Counted from the first letter of the stretch, positions 1 through 12,382 are shown. The stretch: 64,000 nucleotides of DNA from Blastomyces gilchristii SLH14081 (GCF_000003855.2 NW_003101664.1:806878-870877), one strand, 5' to 3'. Numbers and translations are program-made. The notes: generated from the sequence alone by a model not told the origin.

Positions 1-948
1 TGATGTAGGTGCTATGAACGGCCCTTACTGTTGGTCTGGATGGATGCTGTCTTGTTTTGACGTTATCGTTGATATGCAGAAGTACGGAGTACGCGGCTGA
101 TTGAAGTTTAAGATACAGGATCTCGGTCATGTGATATAGGTCGCCACCTAGCTCGGATTATGTAAACCCAGCATCGCCACGAGAGAGGCGCAAATCATTT
201 TCTGCCAACATACAGCGTAGATACCATATGTGTTATATATATTGACAACCGAGAGGAATTCATACATGGACGTAAAAATAAGACGAGTTGAAAATCCGAA
301 GATGTTTATTAATGCGCATTATTTTACGCGTTCCTCTTTTCTAAAATACAAAACCATCAGGTCCCCATAAGATCTCATGTAACAAGCCCTGTCCAACACA
401 ACCAGACCGTACTCCGCCAACCCTCCGCCAACCAAAAATTCCGCTTACTACACGTAGACAGCAGTTTGTCATCAATTAATCACTCTCTATGCTCCATTTG
501 CCTGTCTACTAAAAACAGCTCTAAGATGCGGGCGGGATATAAGAGCGAACAGCAAATGTGTCGAGAGCAAGGACAAGAAGCAGAAACGAAAAAGAAAGTG
601 GAACAGAACTCAGAGCTATAAGAACAATGTATCCAGCCATTAAAGTAGGTAGAAGTAGAAAGTAGAGGGGGAGAATCCCCCAAAAAAAGGACGGAAGAAG
701 AAGACGAAGGAAACTGTACAACATAATACAGGAGCATTTGTGCTAGTAGCAACAATGCGATGTGTAAGGGCCCATGGGGGGAATAATATGATTGGATCTC
801 GAGCATATACATATATATACCAACTAGATAACTCAGAAGAAGAGGTGGAAGGGAAGAAAAGGCTGGCGGTGAGCTGGATACAGTAATTGTACCATCGAGA
901 GTATGCGCGCAAAAAGAGGGCAACGTTTGAAATTAAAATTAGAATTAG

Positions 949-982
<34 letters not shown>

Positions 983-1094
983 CCTGACCAAAAAAAACCC
1001 GGTATGTGAACGGAGTGGAAATCATCTTTGTCTGAGCCTTTATAGAGGCGACGCGACTTTAATTAATTTGAATATGTGAGTTGTGTTGAGGAAT
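1..1094. other. 3' flank of scs7, no gene seen
   Basis: No convincing coding region is visible. The stretch lies downstream of the minus-strand scs7 stop and probably includes its 3' UTR. It contains a TACGGAGTA motif at 83-91, short AT repeats around 800-820, and an A-rich tract near 930-980. Open frames here on the minus strand are low-complexity Ser/Phe/Leu-rich readings and look spurious. Confidence 0.6.
953..980. repeat. A28 homopolymer tract
   Basis: An uninterrupted run of 28 A follows a short AATTAGAATTAGAATTA repeat, about 115 nt beyond the scs7 stop codon. On the coding (minus) strand it is a T tract. Its length may be unreliable because long homopolymers are error-prone. Confidence 0.9.
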
Positions 1095-2422
1095 TCATTC
1101 GACCTTCACGGGTTGGAGAGGCGGGAGTTCTGTTCCAAACACCCTGTCCCAGAAGCGGCTGGTGACGCCAAAGCCATTTTCGTAGTCTGCAAAATGGTGT
1201 TGGAGGTGGTATTTCTTGAGTTGTTTGTAGTATGATGGAAGACTGTAAGGAGGGCGGCGTGAAAGAATTAATTAACGTGTAAGACTTTTGTTAAAAATAA
1301 ATAAACGGGAAACTGGGGGAGAATTATTCTGAACAATAATAAAATAGAGCAAATACATACCTGCGATGGTGGAGGAAATAATGTGTCATGTCATAGCAAA
1401 CATATCCGAATACTCCTCCCGAGAAGACGGTCACGGCTGCGTACCAGTTATAGAAAAACACCGCCTTTGAGATATAGTAGAAGGGTGTTGCCAGTAGGAC
1501 GAATAATGTTGGGGGCATGACAAGGCGATATTTGTCCATGGGGAGGTAGTGGTGGATACCGTGTAAAAGGAAGTGTAAGCTAATTCCAACGCGATTATCG
1601 GGTAAATATCTATTTTCCATCCAGTTAGCAATTGGAATTTATATATATATATAAAGGATCGCGGGTAAATGAAGAGAAGTTCAATTGGAGTTTTGCATAC
1701 CCATCGACATGGAAGAGACAGCGATGCAGGCCATACTCAACCAGAGTCCATATGCACAGACCCAAAACCCAGTACGCAGATCCTATGATATAATTTTGCA
1801 GGCCAGCGAAGCCCACAGCCGTTCCGTAGGCAACCGCCGGATACCAGACCGATGGAACCACCCACCAAGCAGTCTTTGTCAATGGCTCGAGAAAATTTCC
1901 AAACAGAGGAGCGGATTCCCCGCCCTTGTAGTGTCGTGGGCGATGGACCTGTTGTAGATAGAAATCCTTGGTGAAACCACCGTACCACAGCTGGCCAAAC
2001 AGTGGCCGGTTCAGATCGAGGAACTTATGTGTCCGATAATCCGCGGTTAGGTCGGTTTCGACAGTGAGATCTTCCTCACTTGACATGCCTGTGGTACTGT
2101 ACGTCGGTATGCGTCCGTCGGTCGCTCCATCCACATTTAGGCCGTTCATCTTGGAGGCAGGGGCAGAATTCAGGAAGCCAACATGGTGCTCCTCTAGTAT
2201 CTCGTATGCAGCGTCAGAGTGGTTGTGGGATGGGATGTCGCGCATGATCTCAGAAACGTCCTGGCCAGCATAGTCCAAGATCAGGTCACCTCCGCCGGGA
2301 TGATCGTTGACGAAGGAGGTGACATCGTAGACCTTGGAGCCTCGTGTTACGTAGCACGATTTGGCAGTCGAATGTGATCTGAGGTCGGCTGTAGAAAAGA
2401 TAGGCAAGGTTTTCCCAGGCAT
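1095..2422 (-). CDS. scs7: Sphingolipid fatty-acid 2-hydroxylase (Scs7/FA2H family)
   Basis: Three exons (2422-1701, 1609-1361, 1242-1095) encode 372 aa, close to yeast Scs7 (384 aa). An N-terminal cytochrome b5 domain has the heme motif HPGG at residues 41-44. The C-terminal di-iron hydroxylase domain has the His clusters HRCLFH (233-238), HFLLHGIHH (253-261), HYFLHHR and HLQHH. Known role of the family: alpha-hydroxylation of the very-long-chain fatty acyl group of ceramide in the ER. The frame stays open upstream to 2743, but the start MPGK is preferred because it sits where the b5 domain begins in relatives. Both introns have GTATGC/GTATGT donors, and each junction restores the conserved reading (VDG-YLPDNR and HHRS-LPSYY). 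No disruption is seen. Confidence 0.95.
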
Positions 2423-5400
2423 GATGGATGGGAGGGGGTTAGAATCTGAGGGAGGGAAACCGAGACAGGCGCACGAAGGTAGTAGGGGGACCACAGTCCA
2501 GCGAGGTAAAGAGAGACTTTGGCATATAGAAGCAAATATCAGAGCCAGAGAGGGAATCCGGACTATCCGCAGAGATGCGACGCGGGAGTGGTGATGAGGA
2601 GGAGGATATGACGGGGGAGAGAATGAGGTGAAGATGCGTGAAGATGCAGTGAGGAATGCTTGACCAGGACGATCCGCTCCCAAGTTCCGGCGTGGGCTGA
2701 CCAGAAAAGGCTTGGCTTGCAAAAACCGAACTGCTGCATCCAAACTACATTGTAAACTTACTGCGTATGGTAGTTATGTACCAGGGCCCAGGGAAATGGG
2801 CGACAGCAAAAAAGAAAAAAAAAACAAAAGACGAAAAAAAGCAAGGGGTAATTCTCCGGGTGTAGGGGGGGGGAATTGAATGAATACAGCCAGGCGCAGG
2901 AGGATATTTGGTTCAAAGGCACAGACAGCTGTATAGAAGTATAGAATGCAAGCAATAACTATACGCTGCGTACTTTAACTATACTCCATACAGCAGCACA
3001 AAAAGCATAACTAATAAAGGGCGAGTGCGTTTGACAGACTCTCCATTATTAACTAACCACTCTGTACAGAGTACATGACATGGCTTTGACTGGACTTGAC
3101 ATAAAATTAGTTACTAGTTGTTAACTACATTAACTTTTACTTGCTACAGGTGGGGAGCTCCCCAACTCCTCGATTGCAGCTCAGGTGCTACTTTTACATT
3201 TGACCCCCTCTACAGCTGGAGATTAATTAGCCTTCCCTGCTACATAACTATAAGGGGAGCAGCAACCTATCCACTGCGCGTTCCCTCCCCTCGATCCAGC
3301 GGGCAGTCAGTAAAAGGGGAACACAGATCTACGCCCCCCACCCTTCCTCCCAGCTGCCAGGAGGAACGTCAGTCAGTCAGTCTTTTGTCTGCATGGAAAA
3401 TCACTACAAACAAAGGCTATCAAAAAGAAATTGCAATACGATGGTCATGGGGTTCTTGTTTTCTTCTTGCGGTCCCCAGTTGAGGAGACAGGCATATGCA
3501 TGTAGCCGACCAGCAGTTGCAAGCCTTACATATGCCATGTACGGAGTAGCTAGGGAGTCACCGAGTATAATCATGAGAATGAAGGGGGAGAATAGATTTT
3601 GCTGTCTTTTTGCTGTTATCAGACACCGGGGGAAAAAAAAAAAAAATTTGAAAATCCCACAAGGGACCCCATTTATTGCTCCGAAAGTTCGAAATGTCTC
3701 CAACAATATTCGTAGACCAACAGAGTACAGATTACTTGTCTCATATTCTACTGTGGAATTATTCATCCAACGTTCCGCTTGGTTCTGGGAAAGCCTGTGG
3801 CTTGGTTGGAACTTGAAGCCTATGCGCTGGTCGCATCAGCTCTATCCGTACAATAATGAGCTTGGGTGGAATATCACTGATGTCAATGACCTCATCTAGC
3901 ATTGGATAAAAGGAGAGACAGGCACAGATCAACCTGGATGAATGGAAGAAGTCATCGCGCCAAAACTTTCTTTTCTTCGGCCTCTCAGAGTCTCTGAGAA
4001 CGCTAAAAAGAAAAAAGAAAAAATAGAGAGAGAGAGACTTTCGGCGTCGACTGCCCAACCTTGATCAGCAAACCGTTATGGGCAAACCGTGGTCTGTCAA
4101 GCCATCGCCTGCAACCTCTGCGTCTGCTTGACAGTGTATCTTTTTTGGGCGTCCGTCTAGCCTGCGTCCGGTCGGAGGGATCCATCCACTCGTCCTCGTC
4201 GGTCAGTCGGTCGTTAGTGTAAGTAAAGTAGTCCAATCCATGTCAACGGCTCAGCGGAAGGAATTCAAGCCCTCTTTGAAATAATTGAGAAAGATTCTTG
4301 ACATCTTTAAAACCGTGCGGGAGTTGCTATGTACTGTACAGTTCCATGTACCCGTGGACATGTTGAGACTTTGAATGATAATATATATATATATTTGTTA
4401 AGAAAAAAGGTCCCCCTGGAACTACTTCCAGCTGTTGTTGATCGGCTTGGGGTTGGCGCGAGATCTCCAGTTTTCTGCTGCATATCAGACTTCAAGCCTC
4501 GAAAAGAAAACGACCTGCCAACTGTTAACGGGCCTGCTTCCCGTGTGGGGGGCCCCTTGGAGCGGGAATCATCATTATTATTGATGATAATTGTGGATTG
4601 AGCGCTGAACAGCCGCCAGAGAGCCAGTGGGTGGCCCCAGCAGTCTAAAGCCTAAATGCCAACGGACAAACAAAAAATAACTTAATTAATTAATAATTTA
4701 CGGAGCACAGAATTTTACAATAATAGGCATAGCTTGGTAATTGATTTTTCATTAATTAATACATAAAAAACAGGGATTCTTATTGCACAGTACAGTACTC
4801 CGTACAGAGTAAGTAGTTATGTGATGAATATTGAATATCAATGTTCTATGCCCCTCCCCGCCCTCTCTCAAGAGAGTCAAATCTACTATCTCTATATCTC
4901 CCAAATAATTCTCATCGGCTCAAGGATCTCACTCATTCTCATTCTCTTACAGATTCTTCATTGAGACTGACAGTAGTAGAACAGAGTCTTTTGGCACCCC
5001 CAGAGTAGCTAGATAGTGGAATAGAGAGAGATAGCACTGCTGCTCTCTACTTTACTATGATAGGCTCTACTCCGTACAGCAGACCTAGGTAAGAAAGAGC
5101 CTAAGATTTCCAGTTTTTTTACGTATTAATAGAAAAATCAATCACTGAGTGAGTTAAACTCAATCCTTTTTAGCAGGGTGTCCCTATCAAAATGTAGGGT
5201 GTCCGTATAAATCCCCGTCCCGAGGGGCGGCCAACTTTCAAGGAGAACATAAGTTACCAGCCCACAGCCTAACTCGAATCCTGGGACCAATTAGCCGAGT
5301 CGCACGGCAGATAGAGTTATGCGGAGATCGATGTACAATCCAGGCGGGTTTGGAATGTCGCTGCAGACAGTCCAGCAAGACGTTGCTATCAAGCCGCGGA

Positions 5401-6372
5401 ATTGGAAGAGGGCCGCTGCCACCGATTGGGTTTGAAGCTGGGATCCAGAAAGGCTGATAGCGCCACGTCCGCAGCCGCCGCTGTAGCAATCCTGTCGCCG
5501 GTGATGTGTCCTCTTATTTTTATTTATATTTATTTATTTTCGCCCCTTCCTTCGCCTCCTCCAGCCCGCCCCAGGAATAACTTCCCTCGAGCAGCCGGGA
5601 ATTGTGATGAGCTGCAGGTTCCCACACTAGCTGTGCCACCGCATCTAAGACCTTCATGGTTGGCCCTTGGGCGAAGCATTCAAGGGACAGGAGGGGGAGC
5701 CAGGGCTGATGGATGGGGAGGGGGCGATTTTCGAACTAAATATCCTGAGCCAGCAAGCCAGCCCGCGATGGCTGCTGGTCCTGGGTCATTTAGGCTGCGG
5801 CCTGCGACCAACCGCCCCTCGCTGCGGATTTTAAAAATTTCTTTTTACTAACTATTCTATTCGTCTTGCGACTTGTTCCATCTAGTTGCGCGTTTTAGTT
5901 TTCTATTTTATTCGACTTCCAACGCAACCTTTTGCTTGTTCCTTGATCTAGTTTTGTATTTTCTTTTTCTTTGACCTTTTCACAAGATCAAGCTCCAACT
6001 ACTCGAAAAAGTTAAGGGACGAAAGGTTGCGATAATCTCAAGAGAAGAAGACAAAGGGAATAAATACCACGAAAGTTTGCCGCCCCCCCCCGCTGGCAGT
6101 TGTTGAATACCCACTATTTCGCGGGCCAGACTCCCCAAAACCCAAGCGGTTGGGGCCGCTTCGTCGATCGCGGACAGGTCATACTTGTAAATCTTTCTGG
6201 CTGTTGAAACACGTCCCAAAATACTCTGTACTCTCGCTGCGATCCCCGAAAACAAAAGGAGAGGGATTCATTGCTCTGAATGCCTTAAAAGCGACGTCAG
6301 ATTCCCTCATCAATTTATATCGCCGAGCCTAGCGAATTCGTTGGCACAATTAAAAAAACCCCTAACCACAAG
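2423..6372. other. Divergent intergenic region of about 4 kb
   Basis: This separates the minus-strand scs7 from the plus-strand gene at 6373, so both promoters should lie here. No gene is supported. Visible items are a GTCA tandem run near 3369-3383, TACGGAGTA motifs at 3540-3548, 4796-4804 and 5068-5076, an AT dinucleotide run near 4380, two AGGGTGTCC copies at 5175 and 5196, and a C-run near 6083. The patch 5238-5500 is more GC-rich and open in several frames, but no family is recognisable in any of them. Confidence 0.55.
4796..5076. repeat. Two TACTCCGTA motif copies 272 nt apart
   Basis: Exact copies lie at 4796-4804 and 5068-5076. The first is extended to GTACTCCGTAC. The same 9-mer, on one strand or the other, occurs at 83, 3540, 44116, 49091, 54729 and 63869, always outside the exons called here. 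Function is unknown. Confidence 0.6.
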
Positions 6373-7815
6373 ATGGACCCTCAAGCCCAGGATGCCTCGA
6401 GCAACTCGATCACATCATACCTCCGCCTCCTGAGACGGTGCAAAACCACTCTCCCATACGGGCACCTTATATGCGTCTCCGCCTCCCCTAATATAAGCAC
6501 AATGGCCGCCCTTTTACGGCTCGCGCGTGCTGTCGGTCCGTTTATCGCAGTACTACAGGTGCACGCTGATATTATTGATGACTGGTCACAGGACGCCGTG
6601 CGGAGACTCTTCTGTGTGGCAAAGAAGTATGGATTTTTGATTTGGGAAGGGGGCCGTGTCTTGAATGTCCAGAAGCGCTCGGGGAAACATCAGGGTATGT
6701 CTAGCGAGGAAATCAATAGGGACATCAACTTGGCGCGAAAGCGCTATACAAAGGGTCTTGTCGGCGTGGCAGCTTGGGCAGGAATGGTTAGCACCTGGGT
6801 TATTGGGCCGGAGGAACAGGGGAAGGGCGGTGATCGTCTGGTTCCGACGTTGCGAAGGGCTGCGCGGGAAGCGGTTGCGGTTCTGAAAAAATCCGTTCGC
6901 ACTGAAATCAGCGGTGGGAACAAGCAGAGGGATGCATGCGACAATGACGGCGAAGATAGTAGCGGCGGTTGCGTTGATGATGAAGACGATGAATGTCTAG
7001 GTAGTGACGACAAACTTGGAGATAACCTGAGCACCATGTTCCCCTCCCCCCGGAAAGGTTCAGTGATATCCCTCACTCGCACGATTACCCAACACACGGA
7101 ACTTTCGACTTCTGAGCTATTCGCTGGAGTGGTGGGCCCTTGTTCAGATGACGAGGAACAGACCAATGCCGGAAACGCTCCCACTTCTCTACCATTACCC
7201 CCTCCACCTCTCCACGCCCGCGGTCTGGTACTGTGTCTTCCAGCAACAGATGACCCGTCCTTCTGCCACGAGTATAGACGAGCTAGCATCGCCACTGCAG
7301 AAGCCCACAGCGACTTCGTCGTCGGCTTCGTCAGCAACGAGTCATGGATCGAGGCGTCGCAGACCAGCACCATCATCGGCTCCCGATCCAACTCCCATGA
7401 AGATGACGCAGATAGCGAAGAAGGCGAGGACGGAAAAGGCTCCTCAGAACCGCCATACGTACTCTTCGCTCCCCTCGAAAGCGACCATATTCTATTCCCC
7501 GGCTCAGAGAGCATAACCCCCCCCGCAATGGACGAGGTTACGCAGGCCCATGCGGACAGTGTCCAGGTATACGTTAATGTCAACGACGATGCTGCGGGGG
7601 AGCCATCGCAGCAGCGATGTTCCAACTTTCCGCTATCTCTCCACCAGGCAGACACTTCTGAAGTCCAACACCGGCAAATCAACACGCTGCACCAGCTGAT
7701 CGGCAGGGCCATTTCCATCAGGAACGCGAAGGCTAGCGTGAATCATCAACGACAGGATTCTGAGGAAGGTGACGCAGAGCTTCTGTGTATCCCGATTATT
7801 TCGATGAATGCCTGA
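6373..7815 (+). CDS. Orotidine-5'-phosphate decarboxylase-like protein, catalytic residues lost
   Basis: Single-exon gene of 480 aa. Residues 29-150 follow the N-terminal half of Ura3-type OMP decarboxylase without gaps around the active site. FIAVLQVHADI (57-67) aligns with the family's ICLLKTHVDI, and KYGFLIWEGGRVLNVQ (85-100) with KYNFLLFEDRKFADIG. The four catalytic tetrad positions are therefore Q62 for Lys, G93 for Asp, R95 for Lys and N98 for Asp. A second homologous patch near the C-terminal half reads SDFVVGFVS, matching DFVIGFIA. Between them lies an acidic, low-complexity insertion (about 180-280). The usual TPGV and GRG phosphate-loop motifs are not recognisable. The frame is long and clean, so this looks like a maintained pseudoenzyme and not a decayed copy. 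Pyrimidine synthesis activity is not expected. The actual role is unknown. Confidence 0.8.
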   Translation: MDPQAQDASSNSITSYLRLLRRCKTTLPYGHLICVSASPNISTMAALLRLARAVGPFIAVLQVHADIIDDWSQDAVRRLFCVAKKYGFLIWEGGRVLNVQKRSGKHQGMSSEEINRDINLARKRYTKGLVGVAAWAGMVSTWVIGPEEQGKGGDRLVPTLRRAAREAVAVLKKSVRTEISGGNKQRDACDNDGEDSSGGCVDDEDDECLGSDDKLGDNLSTMFPSPRKGSVISLTRTITQHTELSTSELFAGVVGPCSDDEEQTNAGNAPTSLPLPPPPLHARGLVLCLPATDDPSFCHEYRRASIATAEAHSDFVVGFVSNESWIEASQTSTIIGSRSNSHEDDADSEEGEDGKGSSEPPYVLFAPLESDHILFPGSESITPPAMDEVTQAHADSVQVYVNVNDDAAGEPSQQRCSNFPLSLHQADTSEVQHRQINTLHQLIGRAISIRNAKASVNHQRQDSEEGDAELLCIPIISMNA

Positions 7816-8963
7816 TGAATTTTCTTCTTTTCTTTTTCTTTACTATGCCCTTCTTCTCCCACTTCCTTTCCATCTCTTGTTTCTGGAGTCCTTTTCACCC
7901 AACCCTCCCTCCTCCCTATTATTAGCCCGCGCTTTACTTTCATCCCACATCTATATGCACCGATGGGACAAAACCGAACACAACGTTGTACAAGCCTCCA
8001 CACATCCTCTTGCTCTCCTCTTCCGGAGGAACGTAAACGCCATTTCAAACACCTTCCTGGCATTCCATCCACCCTTCTTTGGCTGGGGTTGAATCTTCTA
8101 ACCCTCCCTTCAACCACGGACACTTTGCTGATAATAATTGACCCAATTTGATGTTGATTCTTTGATGATTTTTATATTAATTTTTTCCCTTTTTGTTCTC
8201 CACTTTGGGGACTTTGATGAGAAATGCGAATATGAAATGGAATGGTACATGAAGGAAACAATCGGGAAAGCGGGCGGAGACGGCGATTTCTCCTTAATTA
8301 TTGGCATGCAAGTGGACTTTTTTCATATTTTTCATATTTTTCCTATTTTTCGTTTTATTCTCTATTTTTGTATTCTTTTTTACCTTTTTGAAATAAAATA
8401 GTAGACGGAGCCATGAAGATATGATCCAGGTGGTCATTTCCATCACTTTTTATTGTTATTAATTTTTTTCCCCTTTCTGGCTTTGCTGTATTAGCTGGTA
8501 AAGTAACCCTGTAACAGACTTTTCAAATATATTACTAGCGTTTGCAATTTCTCCCAAATCATGTGATATACGGACTGTTACGTCTTTATGCTTCCATCTA
8601 CCAATAATAGCGGCTTGGGGAAGAGTTCTCTATCCTCATGCAGTAAGACACAATATCTATTCACTTAGTTGTTCGATGTCTTCCGTCCATTGACCTGCGT
8701 CTATACTGATGTCTTTGTCTTCTATCCTGCCAAGGTCCTAAAATTAATAGTTACCCATCTATCATCGTGTCGCTTTCTATTCCACAATCCCTGCCCACAT
8801 ATCCCATCCTCCAAGAATCGATTCTCTCCTCAGGAGCTTCAGTGTACCGCGCCGTCAAACAGCTCTACTCTAGTTCACGCATACCTTAAATGTGGACGAG
8901 CTACTGTATTATTTTTTGACTCTTGCACTCCGGTGATATGAAACCGGTGACTCAATTACTACA
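7816..8963. other. Intergenic spacer, no gene seen
   Basis: A pyrimidine-rich 3' flank follows the OMP-decarboxylase-like gene, then AT-rich DNA with T-rich runs (about 8160-8480). The 5' leader of the BTB gene probably lies in the last few hundred bases. Small open frames here are T-rich and Phe/Ile-rich and carry no recognisable domain. Confidence 0.6.
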
Positions 8964-10766
8964 ATGGAGGACAGCTTTCCTCCGCTGCCGGGAGCTACAG
9001 GGCCCAATGGCCTAGTGGGCGGAGGAGAGGCAAGGGTCTTAAACCAGCAGCAAACAGGAGAGGGCCGCTTCGGCGTCACGAAGACAAAAATATTATGCTC
9101 CGATGTTGATGTTGTCTTGGAGTTCACGCCTTCGCCGTCGTCTGGTGCACGGAAATTGGCGCATATGAAGTACCTCATGGGTGTTTCAAGCACGGCTTTG
9201 AAAGAATCAAGCACGTATTTCAGAGTGATTTTAGATCCTGACAAGTTTCGGGAAGGGCGAGAGCTTTTTGAAAAGACGGCTCAATTAGATGCGAAATACG
9301 GAGCTGGTGAAGTGTCCATGAATGATGATGAAGCTGCATTCGCAGAATTGCCTACAATCAGCATCGAGCTACCGCCGCTTGCTGGTGTATTTGATAAGGC
9401 AGATCTAATTGAGACGTTTTTGAGAGTGTTATATCTTGGCAGTGCAATGTCGCACGATGACCAGAATATACAAGACATTCTCAATCACCTTGCGAAGAAA
9501 TCGATTTCATTCGTGGCCAATTTGATCGTTCTTTCTGACAAGTTTGGTGGCCAGGAGGCGCTCAAACGGGCTCTGAATATTCCGCTAGACGGGGTATCCA
9601 AATCTGTGGGCCAGACACTGATATCCAAGACACTACGTCGTCTCCAGTCTTCCCGGGTTGAGGACGAAGAGCGCACACGCCAAGCCATATATTTTGCCTT
9701 ATTTCTGGGGTCCAATGACGGAGTTTTGGCTTTCACACATATGCTAATCATTGACGGTTCCAGGGAGTGGGTATCTGGCGGCGGAGATGGATGGGTCGGT
9801 ATCGATAGGCCGCTATGGTGGCATCTTCCGCACGGAATTGAAGGTATGCGTGGTCTTCTGAATCCCTTGCAATTGATAAATATTCCCGCCCACTGCTTCC
9901 TTACTGGATATTGGCATCAAAACATGTAAATCACTCACATATGCCCCTAATGGCACCGATTTCTAGAGGAGCTCCGCTTCCGTCACGAATCCATCCTAGA
10001 TACAATCACAGATTTGCAATCCCATTTTCTCCGCGCATACGGCGCCCTACCCCCAGAATCTTCTCCACATTCTCCTCAAATAACGGACCCCAGTATATCT
10101 GCATTTCCGCTACAGCCACCACAGCATTCAATGCGCCTACAGTGCCGTCGAATGTACGAAAATTCCCGCGCCTGCGACTCCTTCCACCTGGGAGAAATTA
10201 TCCGTTTTTTCACCACACGAACCAAAACCCTGCATCTGGAATCTACCTTACCACCGCACATGCATGATTCTGGTGATTCTGAGGACGAAAACGCAGACCA
10301 TGTGACTCACAACACTACTAACTCCACCCAACCCCCTCCGCCACCAACAAACATAGCAACCCTCCTCGCCTCCCTCCGCCAATGCCCCGAATACCAAATC
10401 GACCCCAACCACATCGGCTGCGGTCTGCGCCGCCGCCTACTCCCAGCCCTCGACTGCCTCGCCAGCTTCACAACAAACAGCACCAACGCCGTTGGCATTT
10501 GCCCCTCGCACTTCAACAGCGGCAACGACAATAGCACCAACCCATACGCGTCAATGGCAACGAGGTGCGCGAGAGTGGGTTCGTGGCGGAATCATGCGTT
10601 CCGCGATGCGATCATGGTCGGCATTGGGGCCGGGAAAGTCGATTCTATCACCTACTTGAATGACGGGCGTGCGAATGGGGCGCTTGCGGAGATGTGTACG
10701 TGTGTGGTGAATGCGGAGTTGGCGAGAGCGGCGTTCACGGCTCGGAGGAGGGCGTGGAATTTGTGA
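8964..10766 (+). CDS. Fungal BTB/POZ-like domain protein
   Basis: Two exons (8964-9843, 9967-10766) joined across a 123-nt GTATGC-AG intron encode 559 aa. The junction reads GIE-EELRFRHES in frame. Residues about 45-240 resemble the divergent BTB folds common in filamentous ascomycetes. A VVLEF strand comes first, then a STYFRVIL-x-KFREG segment equivalent to the usual FxxML..FxEG core, then an ELPPL segment and the helix LIETFLRVLYLGS. The second half is Pro/Ser/Asn-rich with a Cys-containing patch near 420-470. BTB domains mediate dimerisation or Cul3 binding in known members. Nothing here fixes a specific role. The domain call rests on pattern resemblance only. Confidence 0.7.
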
Positions 10767-12382
10767 GATTGGGGAGAGGAGGACTTGCTGTTGTTGTACA
10801 ATGCATAGTACCAGTGACAGAGGTCGGGGAAGGGAGGAGGAGGAAATGGTTGCGGTTTTTGCATACCATGCGGGGGAGATTTATCATAGATGTTGGCCTA
10901 TGTCTTTTATTTTATTGTAGTAACTTTTTTTTTTTTTTCTTTTTTTTTTGCTTGATAAATATTATATTCCTCCATCCTCCGATCTCCTTGGACTACTTGA
11001 AAGGATGTGCCCTGTAGGGTCGATTCATTTCCCGTAGAATACGCTTTGCAAGTCTAAACAACGCGATCGACAAGGTGGCAATGTATCTGGAAAGGGCAAA
11101 TATCCACAGAAGTAAGCTAAAAAGTGGCGTTAACGTACACAAATCCATTTATCCTCCCAATAGCGAGTATCTGAAGAAAGGGGAACATAATACCGGCAGC
11201 GCAGACAAAGGGGAAAAAGAAACGAAAAAAAGAAAAACTTTCGCTGTTTGAAAAACACAGGGTTACTTTGCCATACCAAATTAAAGCTATAAAGAAAGGT
11301 ATAAATACTGCTCAGAAACTCAACATGATCGGGGGTTAGGTTTGATGCTAATAAAGGCAGAAGATGTCTAAATTTAGGGTAGGAACAACAGAAAGTGGTT
11401 TCTCGAAAATGGAAAGTTGTGTAATAGATAGAAAGGGGAAGGAGGTCGGAGGGTGCGATAAAAAATCTTGGAAGAGGATAGAGGTTAAGGAAGAGAAGAA
11501 AGTATAAAGGTAGTTACTGGTAATAGTCGAAGATTGCCTGGTCAAACAATACCAAAAGATCGGGCCGTTATCCCAAGGGCGTCTAACGCCAATGTGAACC
11601 CAAACCTACAAAACCTTGGAAGGGTTTGGAAGCGGAGGTGTATATATTCCGAGGGAAAATGCCACACGATCAAGGTATCATCGTCGTATATCCCCCAATA
11701 GTCGTTACAACGCCGGAGTGTTTTCCATGCATAACCATGGTACCAGCGCAGCACAAAGGAAAAAGAAAGAGAGGTAAGCATTATCGTTATTTCCATCACC
11801 TACCGCGGAACGACCACGGTGGTGTTAAATTCTTCCATCGGCGACAGCGGATGGATTTACCGTTGTCGAGCTTGAACGACATTCATCCGGAGGCAAAAAT
11901 CGGTTAACAGGATTCAAGAACTGAAGCCTTATGAATATCCGTTGCCAGTCACATAAAACTCAGCCAGAGCGGAAACATCACATAGGCGTGAAAAAGCCTA
12001 GAGCGGTACTGGGCATGGAAGATAAATAGAGACCATTTGCAGTAGAGACAGAGAATAAAGACACCATTTATTTTTCGGGGGAAGAAGGGGTGTTCGAAAG
12101 CCGGTTTCAATAGTTCAAGATGGATGGGACGGAAGGGAGGGATAATATCAGGGACCGGACTGGAAACTGAATGTTAGTACATACTTACCTTGAAAGTCGT
12201 TTGCCGCTCGACAGGTGTCTAGTTAATAGGAACTGATTGTGTTAGTACAAAAACGGGGCTTAAGGGTCACTGCGGTGGGTTAGCTTTCTTCCAGATGTCC
12301 ATTAGAAACGGTGGCGTATATGACGCATGTGGCCGCTAAGTTGTGCATGACTGAGTATCCCTGTGTTAAAGGCCCAAATATG
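10767..12382. other. Convergent intergenic region
   Basis: The 3' ends of the BTB gene (+) and the acidic-protein gene (-) face each other here. T-rich tracts lie at 10925-10949. On the minus strand, 12173-12247 holds two TACTAAC boxes and a GTAAGT site that could belong to a 3' UTR intron. No coding region is supported. Confidence 0.55.

Noticed and set aside
480..923. 147-codon minus-strand open frame
   Set aside because: Low-complexity Ser/Leu/Phe reading with no domain, in the 3' flank of scs7 and overlapping other equally open frames.
3393..3899. 168-codon plus-strand open frame in the scs7 upstream spacer
   Set aside because: It is interrupted by an A-run that makes Lys repeats, shows no domain or splice support, and is open on both strands at once.
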